From Thiohalomonas denitrificans (GTDB taxonomy: Bacteria > Pseudomonadota > Gammaproteobacteria > Thiohalomonadales > Thiohalomonadaceae), in NCBI GenBank assembly GCA_020725115.1, contig DYFR01000022.1, forward strand, positions 1-61,435: a DNA stretch of 61,435 bases, written 5' to 3'. Of the stretch, positions 1 to 8,651 are shown piece after piece; the first letter of the stretch is position 1; each line of letters begins with the position of its first letter. Under the pieces are notes generated by a model. It ran no database searches and had not been told where the DNA came from. It saw nothing but the letters and a program-made list of their open reading frames with translations. The translations under genes were made by a program, and so were the position numbers.

Positions 1-818
1 CCAACATCCGCGAGACCGACGCCATCGCCCACGTGGTGCGCTGCTTCGAGGACGGCAACGTGGTGCACGTCGCCGGCAAGGTCAGCCCGCTGGACGACAT
101 CGAGGTGATCAACACCGAACTCGCGCTGGCCGACATGGACTCGGTGGACAAGGCCATCCTGCGCGTGGCCAAGGTGGCCAAGAGCGGCGACAAGGACGCC
201 AAGGCCAAGCTGGCGGTGCTGGAGCGGGTGAAGGCCCAGCTCGACGTCGGCAAGCTGGTGCACGCCATGGGCCTGTCGGAAGACGAACAGAAGCTGATTT
301 ACGATCTGCACCTGCTCACCATCAAGCCCACCATGTATATCGCCAACGTGGCCGAGGACGGCTTCGACAACAACCCCTACCTCGATGCCGTGCAAAAGCT
401 GGCGGCGGAAGAGGGCGCGGTGGTGGTGGCGGTGTGTGCCGCCATCGAGTCCGAGCTGGTCGAGCTGGAGGATGACGAGAAGCAGGTGTTCCTGGACGAA
501 ATGGGGCTGGACGAGCCGGGCCTGAACCGCGTCATCCGCGCCGGCTACAAGCTGCTCGGCCTGCAGACCTATTTCACCGCCGGCGTGAAGGAAGTGCGCG
601 CCTGGACCATCCCCGTCGGCGCCACCGCGCCGCAGGCCGCCGGCGTCATCCACACCGACTTCGAGCGCGGCTTCATCCGCGCCGAAGTGACCGCCTATGA
701 GGACTTCATCAAGTACAACGGCGAGCAGGGTGCCAAGGAGGCCGGCAAGCTGCGCCTGGAGGGCAAGGAGTACGTGGTGCAGGACGGTGATGTCATGCAC
801 TTCCGCTTCAACGTCTGA
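1..818 (+). CDS. ychF: YchF-family P-loop ATPase, C-terminal part (5' end outside window)
   Basis: The open frame enters from the left edge (first full codon at 3) and runs to a TGA at 816-818. It covers about the last 270 residues of the roughly 363-residue Obg-related ATPase YchF. Visible are the helical coiled-coil insert, the end of the nucleotide-binding domain (IANVAEDG and CAAIESEL stretches) and the C-terminal TGS-like domain ([13 protein letters not shown], then [13 protein letters not shown]). YchF binds ATP rather than GTP, associates with ribosomes and is linked to oxidative-stress responses in E. coli. The Walker A region lies upstream of the window and cannot be checked. The tRNA-Met gene follows in the same direction behind its own candidate promoter. 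Confidence 0.95.
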   Translation, partial: NIRETDAIAHVVRCFEDGNVVHVAGKVSPLDDIEVINTELALADMDSVDKAILRVAKVAKSGDKDAKAKLAVLERVKAQLDVGKLVHAMGLSEDEQKLIYDLHLLTIKPTMYIANVAEDGFDNNPYLDAVQKLAAEEGAVVVAVCAAIESELVELEDDEKQVFLDEMGLDEPGLNRVIRAGYKLLGLQTYFTAGVKEVRAWTIPVGATAPQAAGVIHTDFERGFIRAEVTAYEDFIKYNGEQGAKEAGKLRLEGKEYVVQDGDVMHFRFNV

Positions 819-833
819 CCGCTTCAGGTCGCC

Positions 834-862
834 TTGACAAGGGGCGCCCTGATCCGGACAAT
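834..862 (+). promoter_or_regulatory. Candidate sigma-70 promoter for tRNA-Met
   Basis: A perfect TTGACA at 834-839 is followed after 17 bases by GACAAT at 857-862, which matches the -10 consensus at four of six positions. Transcription would start near 869, about 35 bases before the tRNA. A GC-rich stem (875-880 with 885-890) followed by CGTTTT lies in that leader and could instead end ychF transcription. This is a sequence match only. Confidence 0.45.
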
Positions 863-903
863 TGCCGTTCTTTTCGGGCCGGTCGGCCCGCGTTTTACCT
901 CTC

Positions 904-980
904 GGCTACGTAGCTCAGCTGGTTAGAGCACAGCACTCATAATGCTGGGGTCCTCAGTTCGATTCTGAGCGTAGCCACCA
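904..980 (+). tRNA. tRNA-Met (CAU), elongator type
   Basis: A complete cloverleaf can be folded. The acceptor stem is GGCTACG paired with CGTAGCC, the D arm is GCTC/GAGC, the anticodon stem is CAGCA/TGCTG around the loop CTCATAA (anticodon CAT at 938-940), and the TPsiC arm carries GTTCGATTC. The 3' CCA is encoded. The acceptor stem starts with a G-C pair and is identical to that of E. coli elongator tRNA-Met, which argues against initiator tRNA. A lysidine-modified tRNA-Ile2 also has a CAT anticodon but has a different acceptor sequence. Confidence 0.95.
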
Positions 981-1002
981 TCCATGATTCCATCCGGAAG
1001 CC

Positions 1003-1030
1003 AAAAGGCCGCAAGCAATTGCGGCCTTTT
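1003..1030 (+). terminator. Rho-independent terminator after tRNA-Met
   Basis: The inverted repeat AAAAGGCCGC (1003-1012) and GCGGCCTTTT (1021-1030) flanks an eight-base loop and ends in a run of four T, 22 bases after the tRNA. The A/T symmetry means it could work on both strands. Confidence 0.8.
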
Positions 1031-1136
1031 CATTTGTCCGCCGTGCCGGGGAATGAAATGTGGTCTTGCTGCAACCTTCAGTAAACTGGGGTGTGTATTC
1101 CCAGACCCAGCACCTAACAAGGAGGAGAACAACGCC

Positions 1137-1670
1137 ATGTCCAATATCCCGGTTTCCCGTGCACTGTCCCTGTCCCACGGCCGCAATGCCGGCTGGCTGC
1201 TGGTACTGTGCGGCGTCGTGCTGCTGCTGGCCATGGCGGCACCCCAGGCGCGGGCCGAGGCGGAGGCCAGGGTGGTCTACCATGCCGATTTCGCCGATCC
1301 GCGCCGTTTCAGCGCCATGCTGACCAGCATCAACAACATGGTCAACCACTATGCCAACAACTTCATCGAGTATGACGTGCGTATCGTGTTCGTGGCCCAC
1401 GGTGTGCGTTTCGTCACCGATGACAAGCTGAGCGGCACGCCCTTCGCCGAAGACAAGACGCTGGCCGAACAGCGCGAGAATCTGCGCGGCCGTCTGCTTG
1501 CCCTGGCCGAGATGCACAGCGTCAAGCTGGAGCTGTGCAATATCACCCGCAGCCAGATCGGTCTGGCCGAGGACAAGCTGTACGGCCAGGTGGAGTTGAT
1601 CCCGTCCGGTGTGGTGCGCATCGCGCAGCTGCAGCAGGAAGAAGGCTTCGCCTACATCAAGATCGAATGA
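1137..1670 (+). CDS. Exported DsrE/DsrF-like family protein
   Basis: This 177-residue protein starts at the ATG with an ideal AAGGAGGAG ribosome site eight bases upstream; an in-frame start at 984 has no such site. Residues 18-40 form a signal peptide ending in PQARAEA. The rest matches the DsrE/DsrF-like fold: a VVYHADF strand opening, the segment YDVRIVFVAHGVRFV, and a C-terminal strand IPSGVVRIAQLQ. DsrE-fold proteins often handle sulfur, but this one has a single cysteine in the mature chain (LELCNIT), so sulfur transfer is not shown. It stands alone between the tRNA and a palindromic element. The family call is firm and the function unknown. Confidence 0.8.
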   Translation: MSNIPVSRALSLSHGRNAGWLLVLCGVVLLLAMAAPQARAEAEARVVYHADFADPRRFSAMLTSINNMVNHYANNFIEYDVRIVFVAHGVRFVTDDKLSGTPFAEDKTLAEQRENLRGRLLALAEMHSVKLELCNITRSQIGLAEDKLYGQVELIPSGVVRIAQLQQEEGFAYIKIE

Positions 1671-1680
1671 CCCAACAATT

Positions 1681-1741
1681 ACCGCCGAGACGCAGAGTAA
1701 ATACGCTCATGTGACCTCGGCGTTCTCTGCGTCCCGGCGGT
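1681..1741. repeat. Palindromic intergenic element, GACGCAGAG type
   Basis: Left arm 1681-1697 and right arm 1725-1741 are imperfect reverse complements over 17 bases, built on CCGCC and GACGCAGAG. The element fills the gap between two convergent genes. The same GACGCAGAG word builds the larger element at 25517-25652. Confidence 0.75.
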
Positions 1742-1764
1742 GGAATTTTCAGGGCATAACCGGG

Positions 1765-2328
1765 TTAGAGGAAGTCCTTGATGCGTGCCGCCATGTCCTT
1801 GGCCAGCATGCCGTGGGCGAATTTGACCAGGAAGCGGCCGTTGGGGGCGAGCAGGAAGACGCCGGCGGAGTGATCCATCTGGTACTGGTCGGGCGGCATG
1901 CCGGGCACCAGCACTTTCTCGTAGATAACGCGGAAATTTTTGGCGGTGCGTTCGATCAGCTCGGGCGAGCCGGAGAGGCCGACGAAGCTGGGGTGGAAGT
2001 AGGACACGTATTCACGCAGCACTTGCGGCGTGTCGCGCTCCGGGTCGACGCTGATGAACAGCGGCTGGATGCGTGCGGCATCGTCGCCCAGCAGTTTGAG
2101 CGCCTGGGTGATGACCATCATCGATGAAGGGCAGACGTCGGGGCAGAAGGTGTAGCCGAAGTAGATGAGCTGATAGCGGTCGCCGAAGTCGCGGTCGGTG
2201 ACCATCTCGCCGTAATGATCCATCAGCATGAAGCGCCCATTGATGGGCGACTCCTCCTCTGCGGCGCACAGGACGGAAGGCAGGAATAGAGCCAGCAACA
2301 ACAGTGGTCGGAACAGCGGCTGCACCAT
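1765..2328 (-). CDS. SCO1/SenC/PrrC family copper chaperone
   Basis: The 187-residue protein has an N-terminal signal or anchor (residues 5-22) and a thioredoxin-like fold. The copper-binding CxxxC is at C62-C66 (CPDVC) and the third ligand is H153 (MDHSAG). SCO proteins load copper into the CuA site of cytochrome oxidase or act as thiol reductants. It starts nine bases after the stop of the small secreted protein 2340-2699, so the two form an operon. No oxidase subunit is in the window, so its target is unknown. Confidence 0.92.
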   Translation of the reverse strand: MVQPLFRPLLLLALFLPSVLCAAEEESPINGRFMLMDHYGEMVTDRDFGDRYQLIYFGYTFCPDVCPSSMMVITQALKLLGDDAARIQPLFISVDPERDTPQVLREYVSYFHPSFVGLSGSPELIERTAKNFRVIYEKVLVPGMPPDQYQMDHSAGVFLLAPNGRFLVKFAHGMLAKDMAARIKDFL

Positions 2329-2339
2329 GGATGATTCCT

Positions 2340-2699
2340 TTAGGGCTTGCTCTGCCGGAAGGTGTCGCGCAGGGTGGCGATGGCGCCATCCACATCGTTG
2401 TGGAACGGGGCGAGATTGGGGCAGGGCAGGTTTTTCTGCACCATGTCGAGGAACCCTTGCCGGGTTGCGTCTTCGAACAATTCACCGAGTTGGCTTACCT
2501 TGGGGACGGCATCGACCAGTGCCTTTTTCATGCGGCGCATGTCGGCGGTGTAGCCGCATTGCAGGGCCACGCCATTCAGTTCACCGAGGCTGATGACGGC
2601 GGCATGCTGCTCCGGGGTGAAGGCACGGGCATTCATGGCGAACAGGATGCCGGGGAGCACGAGGGCAAGGGCAAGAATCTTGGTGTGGCGCATGGTCAT
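2340..2699 (-). CDS. Small secreted two-cysteine protein, SCO operon partner
   Basis: I do not recognise a named family. The 119-residue product has a signal peptide (KILALALVLPG to NARA) and a mature helical chain of about 95 residues with two cysteines, one in LQCGYT and one in NLPCPN. The chosen ATG removes a poorly supported 24-residue extension; there is no clear ribosome site at either start, and a second ATG two codons on is possible. Only 11 bases separate its stop from the SCO gene, so it is probably co-expressed and may act with SCO in periplasmic copper or thiol chemistry. That role is inferred from position alone. Confidence 0.7.
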   Translation of the reverse strand: MTMRHTKILALALVLPGILFAMNARAFTPEQHAAVISLGELNGVALQCGYTADMRRMKKALVDAVPKVSQLGELFEDATRQGFLDMVQKNLPCPNLAPFHNDVDGAIATLRDTFRQSKP

Positions 2700-2823
2700 G
2701 ATGGTTTGCTGTCGTCTGGAAATTTGGACACACTGTAACGCCAACGAGGGAGCCATGTCACCATGGGGCATTACTGCTAGGATGACTCACGGGCAATATG
2801 CACCATACATATCGGAGTTCGCC

Positions 2824-3096
2824 ATGATCAATGTCAATCGACTGGTGCTGGATGTCCTCAAGCCGCACCACCCCAATGCCCTGGAATTTGCGTGCGCCAT
2901 TGCCGAGATTGGCAGCGATTGCCGGGTACAGGTGACGGTGCTGGAGGTGGATGAGAAGACCGAATCGCTGCAGGTGGTGGTGACCGGGAGCAGGCTGGAC
3001 TTCGAGCGTTTGCATGAAACCATCGGCCAGTATGGCGGTTCCTTGCACAGCATTGATGAGGTGGAGGTAAGTAACGGCAGCCAGGGGGAGGCATGA
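2824..3096 (+). CDS. DUF211 family protein
   Basis: This 90-residue protein begins at an ATG preceded by GGAG. It matches the small alpha/beta DUF211 family, with the opening RLVLDVLKPHHP and the core VTVLEVDEKTESLQVVVTG. DUF211 is known mainly from archaea. Its stop lies one base before the start of the VIT/CCC1-like membrane protein, so the two are translationally coupled. A regulatory or sensory role for the transporter is inferred from this pairing; no biochemical function is established. Confidence 0.8.
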   Translation: MINVNRLVLDVLKPHHPNALEFACAIAEIGSDCRVQVTVLEVDEKTESLQVVVTGSRLDFERLHETIGQYGGSLHSIDEVEVSNGSQGEA

Positions 3097-3097
3097 C

Positions 3098-3676
3098 ATG
3101 CTTCCTCTGGGCCGCGCCCACCTCTGGCTGAAACTCACACGTTCACAAGGCATTGCGCGCCGGTATTTTGTCGTCAATGGCTTTGACGGCGCACTCACCA
3201 TGCTGGGACTGATCATGGGGTTCCGGGTCAGCGGCAGCAGTGATCTTGCCATGGTGTTGAATGCCTGTCTTGGTGCGGCCATTGCTCTTGGCGTGAGTGG
3301 TGTCAGCAGCGCCTACGTGAGTGAGGCGGCGGAGCGGCGCAAGGCACTCAATGAACTCGAAGAAGCCATGGCCAAGGATTTGGGGGGTAGTGCACACGGC
3401 CACGCGGCACGCTGGGTGCCGCTGTTGATCGCTCTGGTCAACGGGGCGGCTCCGCTGTTCATCTCACTGTTCATTCTTTCGCCTTTGTGGCTGGCGCAGG
3501 CCGGCATCATTCTGCCATGGCCACCCTTGCTGGCTGCCCTCGGTTGCGCCTTTTTCGCCGTTTTCCTGCTGGGGGTGTTTCTGGGGCGCGTTTCGGGTCA
3601 GCACTGGTTGCACAGCGGTCTGCAAACCCTGCTCATTGCCCTGATTACCGCCGGATTGGTGTCGTTGCTCGGATGA
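3098..3676 (+). CDS. VIT1/CCC1-like integral membrane protein
   Basis: The 192-residue product resembles the VIT1/CCC1 family of iron and manganese transporters in the short form often labelled TIGR00267. The first membrane segment carries VVNGFDGALTMLGLIMGF, typical of the family (NxxDGxxT). A charged cytoplasmic stretch (AAERRKALNELEEAMAKDL) resembles the metal-binding helix pair, and three further membrane spans follow. It is coupled to the DUF211 gene upstream with one base between them. Metal transport is a family inference; the substrate cannot be read from the sequence. Confidence 0.8.
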   Translation: MLPLGRAHLWLKLTRSQGIARRYFVVNGFDGALTMLGLIMGFRVSGSSDLAMVLNACLGAAIALGVSGVSSAYVSEAAERRKALNELEEAMAKDLGGSAHGHAARWVPLLIALVNGAAPLFISLFILSPLWLAQAGIILPWPPLLAALGCAFFAVFLLGVFLGRVSGQHWLHSGLQTLLIALITAGLVSLLG

Positions 3677-3723
3677 AGGCGGCGGTGGCTGCAACAGGTC
3701 GGCACGTCAGTGCCGTCTTGTCG

Positions 3724-4197
3724 CTAAAGGTGCTGTTCCAGGCCGTGCGCCTTGAGTCCCCAGGCGAGTATGGAGAACAGTTTGCGGTTGGTGTTGCGCA
3801 GGCGGCCGACCAGAGCCGCGATCAATTCCCGCAGCACTGCATACCCGGTTTCAGGATGCGCATCGAGAAAGGCGAGCAATTGTTCGCCGTCAATGCCGAT
3901 GATCTCGCAATCGCTGATCGCCATGACTGAGGCGGAGCGTGCCTGGTGATCGAACAGGGCCAGTTCACCGAATATCTCGCCCGCCTCCAGATCGCAAACG
4001 CCCGGATGGATGTGGCGCCCTTCCTCCAGTTCCAGATCAGCGATGATGCGTACCATGCCGGCCTCGATCAGATAGAGCGTATCGGCCGGGTCTCCCTCGC
4101 GAAAGATGAATTCGTTGGCGGCACAGCGGATGTGACGCCAGTTGCGTCCCTCCTGGAACTCGGGGTGTTGCAGCAGTTTGTGCAGGGTCTGTTGCAT
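3724..4197 (-). CDS. Stand-alone cyclic-nucleotide-binding domain protein
   Basis: This 157-residue protein is almost entirely one Crp-type cyclic-nucleotide-binding fold. The beta-roll includes FIFREGDPADTLYLIEAG, and the phosphate-binding cassette FGELALFDHQARSASV has the conserved GE and an RS pair in place of RT/RA. A C-terminal helix follows with no helix-turn-helix domain, so it is not a DNA-binding Crp. It could sense cAMP or c-di-GMP and act through protein contacts. It is convergent with the VIT gene and about 75 bases downstream of SelO on the same strand. Confidence 0.85.
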   Translation of the reverse strand: MQQTLHKLLQHPEFQEGRNWRHIRCAANEFIFREGDPADTLYLIEAGMVRIIADLELEEGRHIHPGVCDLEAGEIFGELALFDHQARSASVMAISDCEIIGIDGEQLLAFLDAHPETGYAVLRELIAALVGRLRNTNRKLFSILAWGLKAHGLEQHL

Positions 4198-4271
4198 GGG
4201 TGCTGTCCACGCTGAGGGGAGTCCGATTATCAGCCCAAAGCGGCAGGCTTTGCCAGTCCCCGGGTTCCCGG

Positions 4272-5756
4272 TCAGGAGGAACAGCTGATCGCCAGCCGGC
4301 GGCCCCAGTCCGGCGGGGCGGCGGCGTAGGCCTCATCGCCCGGGTGCTCGTCGAACGGCGCCTGCAGCAGGCGCAGCAGGCGCTCGATTTCGCTGTTGTC
4401 GCCTTGCTGGGCACGGGCGATGGCCTGCTGGGCGAGGTAGTTGCGCAGGATGTATTTGGGGTTGATGCGGTCCATGGCATGGCGGCGGAGGCTGTCGTCG
4501 CTCTGCTCGGCGCCGAGGCGGGCGCGGTAGTCCTCCGCCCAGCGGTCGAAGGCTTCACGTTCCACGAACAGGTCGCGCAGGGCGGCATTGCGTGCCCCGG
4601 GTGCGCTGTCGAAACGGCCCAGGGTACGGAAGAAATTGCTGTAGTCGACGTGCTGGGCGGCGAGCAGCTGCAGCAGGTCCTGCAGCAATGGCGCGTCGCC
4701 CGCCTGCCGTTCGCGCAGGCCCAGCTTGCCGGCCATCAATGCCTGGTAATGGGCGTGGAAGTCTGGAGCGTATGTGTCCAGCACTGCATTGGCCCGTTCC
4801 ACGCCGCTTTCCACCGGTTCGCCCAGCAGGGGCAGCAGGGCCTGGCCCAGGCGGCTCAGGTTCCAGTGGGCGATGTCGGGCTGGCGGTCGAAGGCGTAGC
4901 GGCCCTGGTAGTCGGAGTGGTTGCAGACGAGGCCCGGGTCGAAATCGTCGAGAAAGGCGTAGGGGCCGTAGTCCAGGGTCAGGCCGAGAATGGACATGTT
5001 GTCGGTATTCATCACGCCATGGGCGAAGCCGACGGACTGCCACTGGGCGATGAGGCGCGCGGTGCGCGTGGTCACTTCACGGAACAGGGAGAGATACGGA
5101 TTCTCATCCTCACGCAGTTCCGGGTAGTGATGCGCGATGACGTAATCCGCCAGGCGACGCAGGTGGTCGAACTGACGGCGGTAGTAGAACACCTCGAAGG
5201 AGCCGAAGCGCACATGGCTGGGGGCGAGGCGCACCAGCAGGGCGCCGTTTTCCACTTCCTCGCGCCACACCTCCTCGTCGCTGCCGAACAGGCACAGGGC
5301 GCGGGTGGTGGGGATGCCGAGGCCGTGCATGGCCTCGCTGCACAGGTATTCGCGGATGGTCGAGCGCAGCACGGCACGCCCGTCGCCACGGCGCGAGTAG
5401 GGGGTGAGGCCGGCGCCCTTCAGCTGCACCTCCCAGCGTTCACCGCGCCGGTTCTGCACCTCGCCCAGCAGGATGGCACGGCCGTCGCCCAGTTGCGGCA
5501 CGTAGTGGCCGAACTGGTGGCCGGCATAGAGGGCGGCCAGCGGTTCGCTGCCGGGCAGCGGGGCCTGGCCGGACAGCCAGTGGGTGAACTCCGGTCGCAG
5601 GGATTCCAGCGGGTCGAGGTCGAGCAGTTCCGCCGCCGCCGGGTTGAAGCTGAGCAGGTGCGTGCCCTGCAGCGGCGTGGGCCGCAGGCGGCTGTGGAAC
5701 GGTTCCGGCAGGCGGGCGTAGCTGTTGCTGAAGTTGAGCTGATCGAGACGGCGCAT
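4272..5756 (-). CDS. selO: SelO/YdiU protein adenylyltransferase (AMPylase)
   Basis: SelO is a pseudokinase-fold enzyme that transfers AMP from ATP to protein hydroxyls, with a role in redox stress. The 494-residue chain shows the family's blocks: YAGHQFGHYVPQLGDGRA, GAGLTPYSRRGDGRAVLRS, the catalytic-loop region HGVMNTDNMS, and the metal-binding stretch DYGPYAFLDDFDP. It ends in CSS, a conserved C-terminal feature of the family. The start is set at MRRLDQL, which matches where homologues begin; an in-frame ATG 13 codons upstream is also open. It is divergent from the GGDEF gene at 5894. Confidence 0.95.
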   Translation of the reverse strand: MRRLDQLNFSNSYARLPEPFHSRLRPTPLQGTHLLSFNPAAAELLDLDPLESLRPEFTHWLSGQAPLPGSEPLAALYAGHQFGHYVPQLGDGRAILLGEVQNRRGERWEVQLKGAGLTPYSRRGDGRAVLRSTIREYLCSEAMHGLGIPTTRALCLFGSDEEVWREEVENGALLVRLAPSHVRFGSFEVFYYRRQFDHLRRLADYVIAHHYPELREDENPYLSLFREVTTRTARLIAQWQSVGFAHGVMNTDNMSILGLTLDYGPYAFLDDFDPGLVCNHSDYQGRYAFDRQPDIAHWNLSRLGQALLPLLGEPVESGVERANAVLDTYAPDFHAHYQALMAGKLGLRERQAGDAPLLQDLLQLLAAQHVDYSNFFRTLGRFDSAPGARNAALRDLFVEREAFDRWAEDYRARLGAEQSDDSLRRHAMDRINPKYILRNYLAQQAIARAQQGDNSEIERLLRLLQAPFDEHPGDEAYAAAPPDWGRRLAISCSS

Positions 5757-5893
5757 GGCATCGACATGGCGGCGGGCCTGGGGGCATTCAACCATGGGCC
5801 GCCCAGGGCTTTCACCGGGCAGGTTATTACCCTCGCAAATCAGTCTACTATTTGAGCGGGAGTATTACTTTCATCCACAGGCTCGCGTGGTGA

Positions 5894-7699
5894 TTGAGCA
5901 AGGGGTGGTTTGTGGCGGTGCAGGGCATCAGACAGGCAGGAGGCGCATGGTTGCCGGTATGGTGGCTGGCGGTAACGGTGGGTTATGCCACCCTGGTCGC
6001 ATTGAGCCAGTATCTGGCCACACCTGCCGCCGTGGTGCCCCCCTTGTGGTTGCCGGCCGGTTTTGCGGTGGCGGCCATACTGCGGCTGGGATACGCGGTA
6101 TGGCCGGGCATCGCCCTCGGTGCAGTCCTGGTTCCACTGTTGTCTGGCCCCAGCTCCCTGGCCTGGCTGGCGCCGGGTGCCGTGGCCGAGGCCGTGCTGG
6201 CAGCCTGGCTGATCCGCCGTTGGGTGGACAGCGAGCTGCCACTCAGCCACATCAACGACATCATTCGCGCCATCCTGGCCGTGGTCGTGGCGACCCTGCC
6301 GAACGCCCTGTTCGAAGCCTGGGTGCGGGGTGGTCTGAACGGGGCGCTGGACTGGCAGGCGATCCCCCCATGCTGGTTGAGCAATTTGGCGGGGATCCTG
6401 ATGTTCGCCCCCTTCGTACTGGCCTGGACCAATACCGCCTACGCGGCCCCGGCGGGGCGCAGCGCGGAGATGGCGCTCATGGCACTGCTGGTTCTGCTGG
6501 TCAGTCACTGGGTGTTCAGCGGCGCACCGGCGAGCGGTTCACGGGAATTTGTCCTGTTGGTTTTTTTCATCTGGGCGGCCCTGCGGCTGGAGGTGCGCGG
6601 CATGAGCACCCTGACCCTGCTTGCCGGGCTGGTGGCGGCCTATCACACCGGGCGCGGTTATGGCCCCCTCGTCACCCCGTCGGAAGTGGGAACCCAGTTG
6701 AGCTTGCAGGGCTTCGCCGTGCTGGGCCCGGTGACCGGATTGATCCTGATCGCCGTCACCCACGAGCGGCGCGAGGCGCTGAAGGAATTGCAGCTGGCCG
6801 CCAAGGTCATCGACAACTCGCCGGATGGGGTGATGATCACCGACACCGACCTGCATATCCGTTCCGTCAATCCAGCCTTCACCGCCACGACCGGTTACAG
6901 CGAGGCCGAGGTGCTGGGACAGACGCCGCATCTGCTTGCCTCGGGGCGACATGATGCGGCGTTTTACCGCGCCATGTGGCAGCAGATCGAGCGCGAGGGC
7001 CGCTGGCAGGGCGAGATATGGAACCGGCGCAAGAACGGCGAAATCTACCTGGAGTGGCTCAACATCATCGCCATTCACGATGACCAGGGGCAGGTGCTGC
7101 ACTATGCAGGCGTCTTTTCCGATATCGTCACGCAGGAGCATGTACGCAAGCGTCTGCACAGTCTGGCCTACTATGACGCACTGACCGACCTGCCCAACCG
7201 CGAGCTGTTCCATGATCGCCTGCACAATGCGCTGGTGCAGGCGCGGCGTGAAGGACGGCAGATGGCGCTGCTGTTCCTCGATGTGGATCAGTTCAAGCCC
7301 ATCAACGACAGGCATGGTCATTCCATCGGCGACAGCCTGCTCAGGGAGATTGCCGACGTACTGCGCCAGTGTGTGCGGGAAAGCGACACGGTGGCGCGGC
7401 TGGGCGGGGATGAGTTCACGATCATCCTCACCGGCCTGTCCGGTCCGGATGCTGCAGCACAGGTGGCGGACAAGGTACTGGCGGTATTTTCCAGTCCGTT
7501 CCAGGTGGAGGGGCATGCGCTGTCGGTCGGCGCCAGCATAGGTATCGCCCTGTTCCCGGACGATGCCCAGGATGAGGCCGTGCTGCTACGCCATGCCGAT
7601 GCCGCCATGTATGCGGCCAAGCAGGCGGGACGCAATACCCGGCAGCGCTTCGCGGCACACATGGCGGCATTGTTTGATGTCGGACGGCCGGGGACGTGA
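5894..7699 (+). CDS. MASE1-PAS-GGDEF membrane diguanylate cyclase
   Basis: The 601-residue protein has eight or so membrane spans in the first 300 residues (MASE1 sensor), a PAS domain at about 305-415 (IDNSPDGVMITDTD, TGYSEAEVLGQTP) and a GGDEF domain at about 425-590. The active site RLGGDEF is intact near residue 504, and the inhibitory RxxD site (RESD) sits five residues before it, so an active, feedback-controlled c-di-GMP synthase is expected. The start is TTG; GTG codons at 5912 and 5918 are alternatives, so the N-terminus is uncertain. No EAL domain is attached. Confidence 0.9.
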   Translation: MSKGWFVAVQGIRQAGGAWLPVWWLAVTVGYATLVALSQYLATPAAVVPPLWLPAGFAVAAILRLGYAVWPGIALGAVLVPLLSGPSSLAWLAPGAVAEAVLAAWLIRRWVDSELPLSHINDIIRAILAVVVATLPNALFEAWVRGGLNGALDWQAIPPCWLSNLAGILMFAPFVLAWTNTAYAAPAGRSAEMALMALLVLLVSHWVFSGAPASGSREFVLLVFFIWAALRLEVRGMSTLTLLAGLVAAYHTGRGYGPLVTPSEVGTQLSLQGFAVLGPVTGLILIAVTHERREALKELQLAAKVIDNSPDGVMITDTDLHIRSVNPAFTATTGYSEAEVLGQTPHLLASGRHDAAFYRAMWQQIEREGRWQGEIWNRRKNGEIYLEWLNIIAIHDDQGQVLHYAGVFSDIVTQEHVRKRLHSLAYYDALTDLPNRELFHDRLHNALVQARREGRQMALLFLDVDQFKPINDRHGHSIGDSLLREIADVLRQCVRESDTVARLGGDEFTIILTGLSGPDAAAQVADKVLAVFSSPFQVEGHALSVGASIGIALFPDDAQDEAVLLRHADAAMYAAKQAGRNTRQRFAAHMAALFDVGRPGT

Positions 7700-7766
7700 G
7701 GCACGGCGGTTGACAGGATGCACGCTGCGGTTGAGACTTGGCCTCCATTTTTTCCATGCACCTGCC

Positions 7767-8651
7767 ATGACCGCCCTGATCGAAGTCGACAATCTGGTGA
7801 AGCAGTATCAGGGCGTGCGCGCGGTGGACGGCATCAGCTTCGCCATCGCGCGTGGTACCTGTTTCGGCCTGCTCGGTCCCAACGGCGCCGGCAAGACCAC
7901 CACGGTGGAAATGCTCGAGGGCATCAAGGAACCCACCGCGGGCAGCATCCGCTACAAGGGCGAACCGCTCGGCGCGCAGTTCCGGCGCGAGGCGGGCATC
8001 ATGTTCCAGTCCACTGCGTTGCAGGAGTTCATCACCGTGCGCGAGACCCTGCGCATGTTCAGTCGCCTGTACGATCAGAGCGTGCCGCTGCAGACGCTGA
8101 TCGATGCCTGCGCATTGCACTCCTTTCTCGATCGCGATACGCGCAAGCTCTCCGGCGGGCAGCGTCAGCGCCTGCTGCTGGCCATCGCCCTGGTCAACGA
8201 CCCGGAAGTGGTGTTCCTCGACGAGCCCACCACCGGCCTCGACCCGCAGGCGCGGCGCATGCTGTGGGAACTGGTGCGCAGCATCAAGGCGCGCGGCAAG
8301 ACCGTACTGCTCACTACCCACTATATGGAAGAGGCCTACGAACTGTGCGACGAGATCATCATCATGGATCAGGGCCGCATCATCACCCAGGGTTCGCCGG
8401 ATGATTTGCTGGCGCGGCACTTTCACGATGTAGTACTGCAGCTGCCGCGGGACGATTACGTTGCCGCCTCCGCGCCCATGGATATGAAGGTGCTGGACTG
8501 TGGGGATAGTGTGGAAATTCTTACCAGCGAAGTGACCGCCACAGTGCAGCAGCTGCTGGCTGCCGACGTGTCACTGGATCGGCTGCGCATTCGTGCCCGT
8601 ACCCTGGACGATCTGTTTCTGGAACTCACCGGCAAGGAGCTGCGCACATGA
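7767..8651 (+). CDS. ABC-2 type exporter, ATP-binding subunit
   Basis: The 294-residue ATPase has Walker A GPNGAGKTTT, signature LSGGQRQRL, Walker B VVFLDEPTTGLDP and the switch His in LLTTHYMEEAYE. It has a C-terminal extension of about 75 residues with the closing motif RTLDDLFLELTGKELR, typical of DrrA/CcmA-like exporters. It overlaps the permease gene by four bases (ATGA). A perfect TTGACA at 7710-7715 lies upstream, but no good -10 follows it. The substrate is unknown; drug or lipid export is typical of the group. Confidence 0.93.
   Translation: MTALIEVDNLVKQYQGVRAVDGISFAIARGTCFGLLGPNGAGKTTTVEMLEGIKEPTAGSIRYKGEPLGAQFRREAGIMFQSTALQEFITVRETLRMFSRLYDQSVPLQTLIDACALHSFLDRDTRKLSGGQRQRLLLAIALVNDPEVVFLDEPTTGLDPQARRMLWELVRSIKARGKTVLLTTHYMEEAYELCDEIIIMDQGRIITQGSPDDLLARHFHDVVLQLPRDDYVAASAPMDMKVLDCGDSVEILTSEVTATVQQLLAADVSLDRLRIRARTLDDLFLELTGKELRT

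Noticed and set aside
4200..5855. 551-codon open frame antisense to selO
   Set aside because: SelO on the other strand has full family motifs. The antisense frame has the Ala/Gly/Gln/Val-rich composition that GC-rich DNA gives and no domain.
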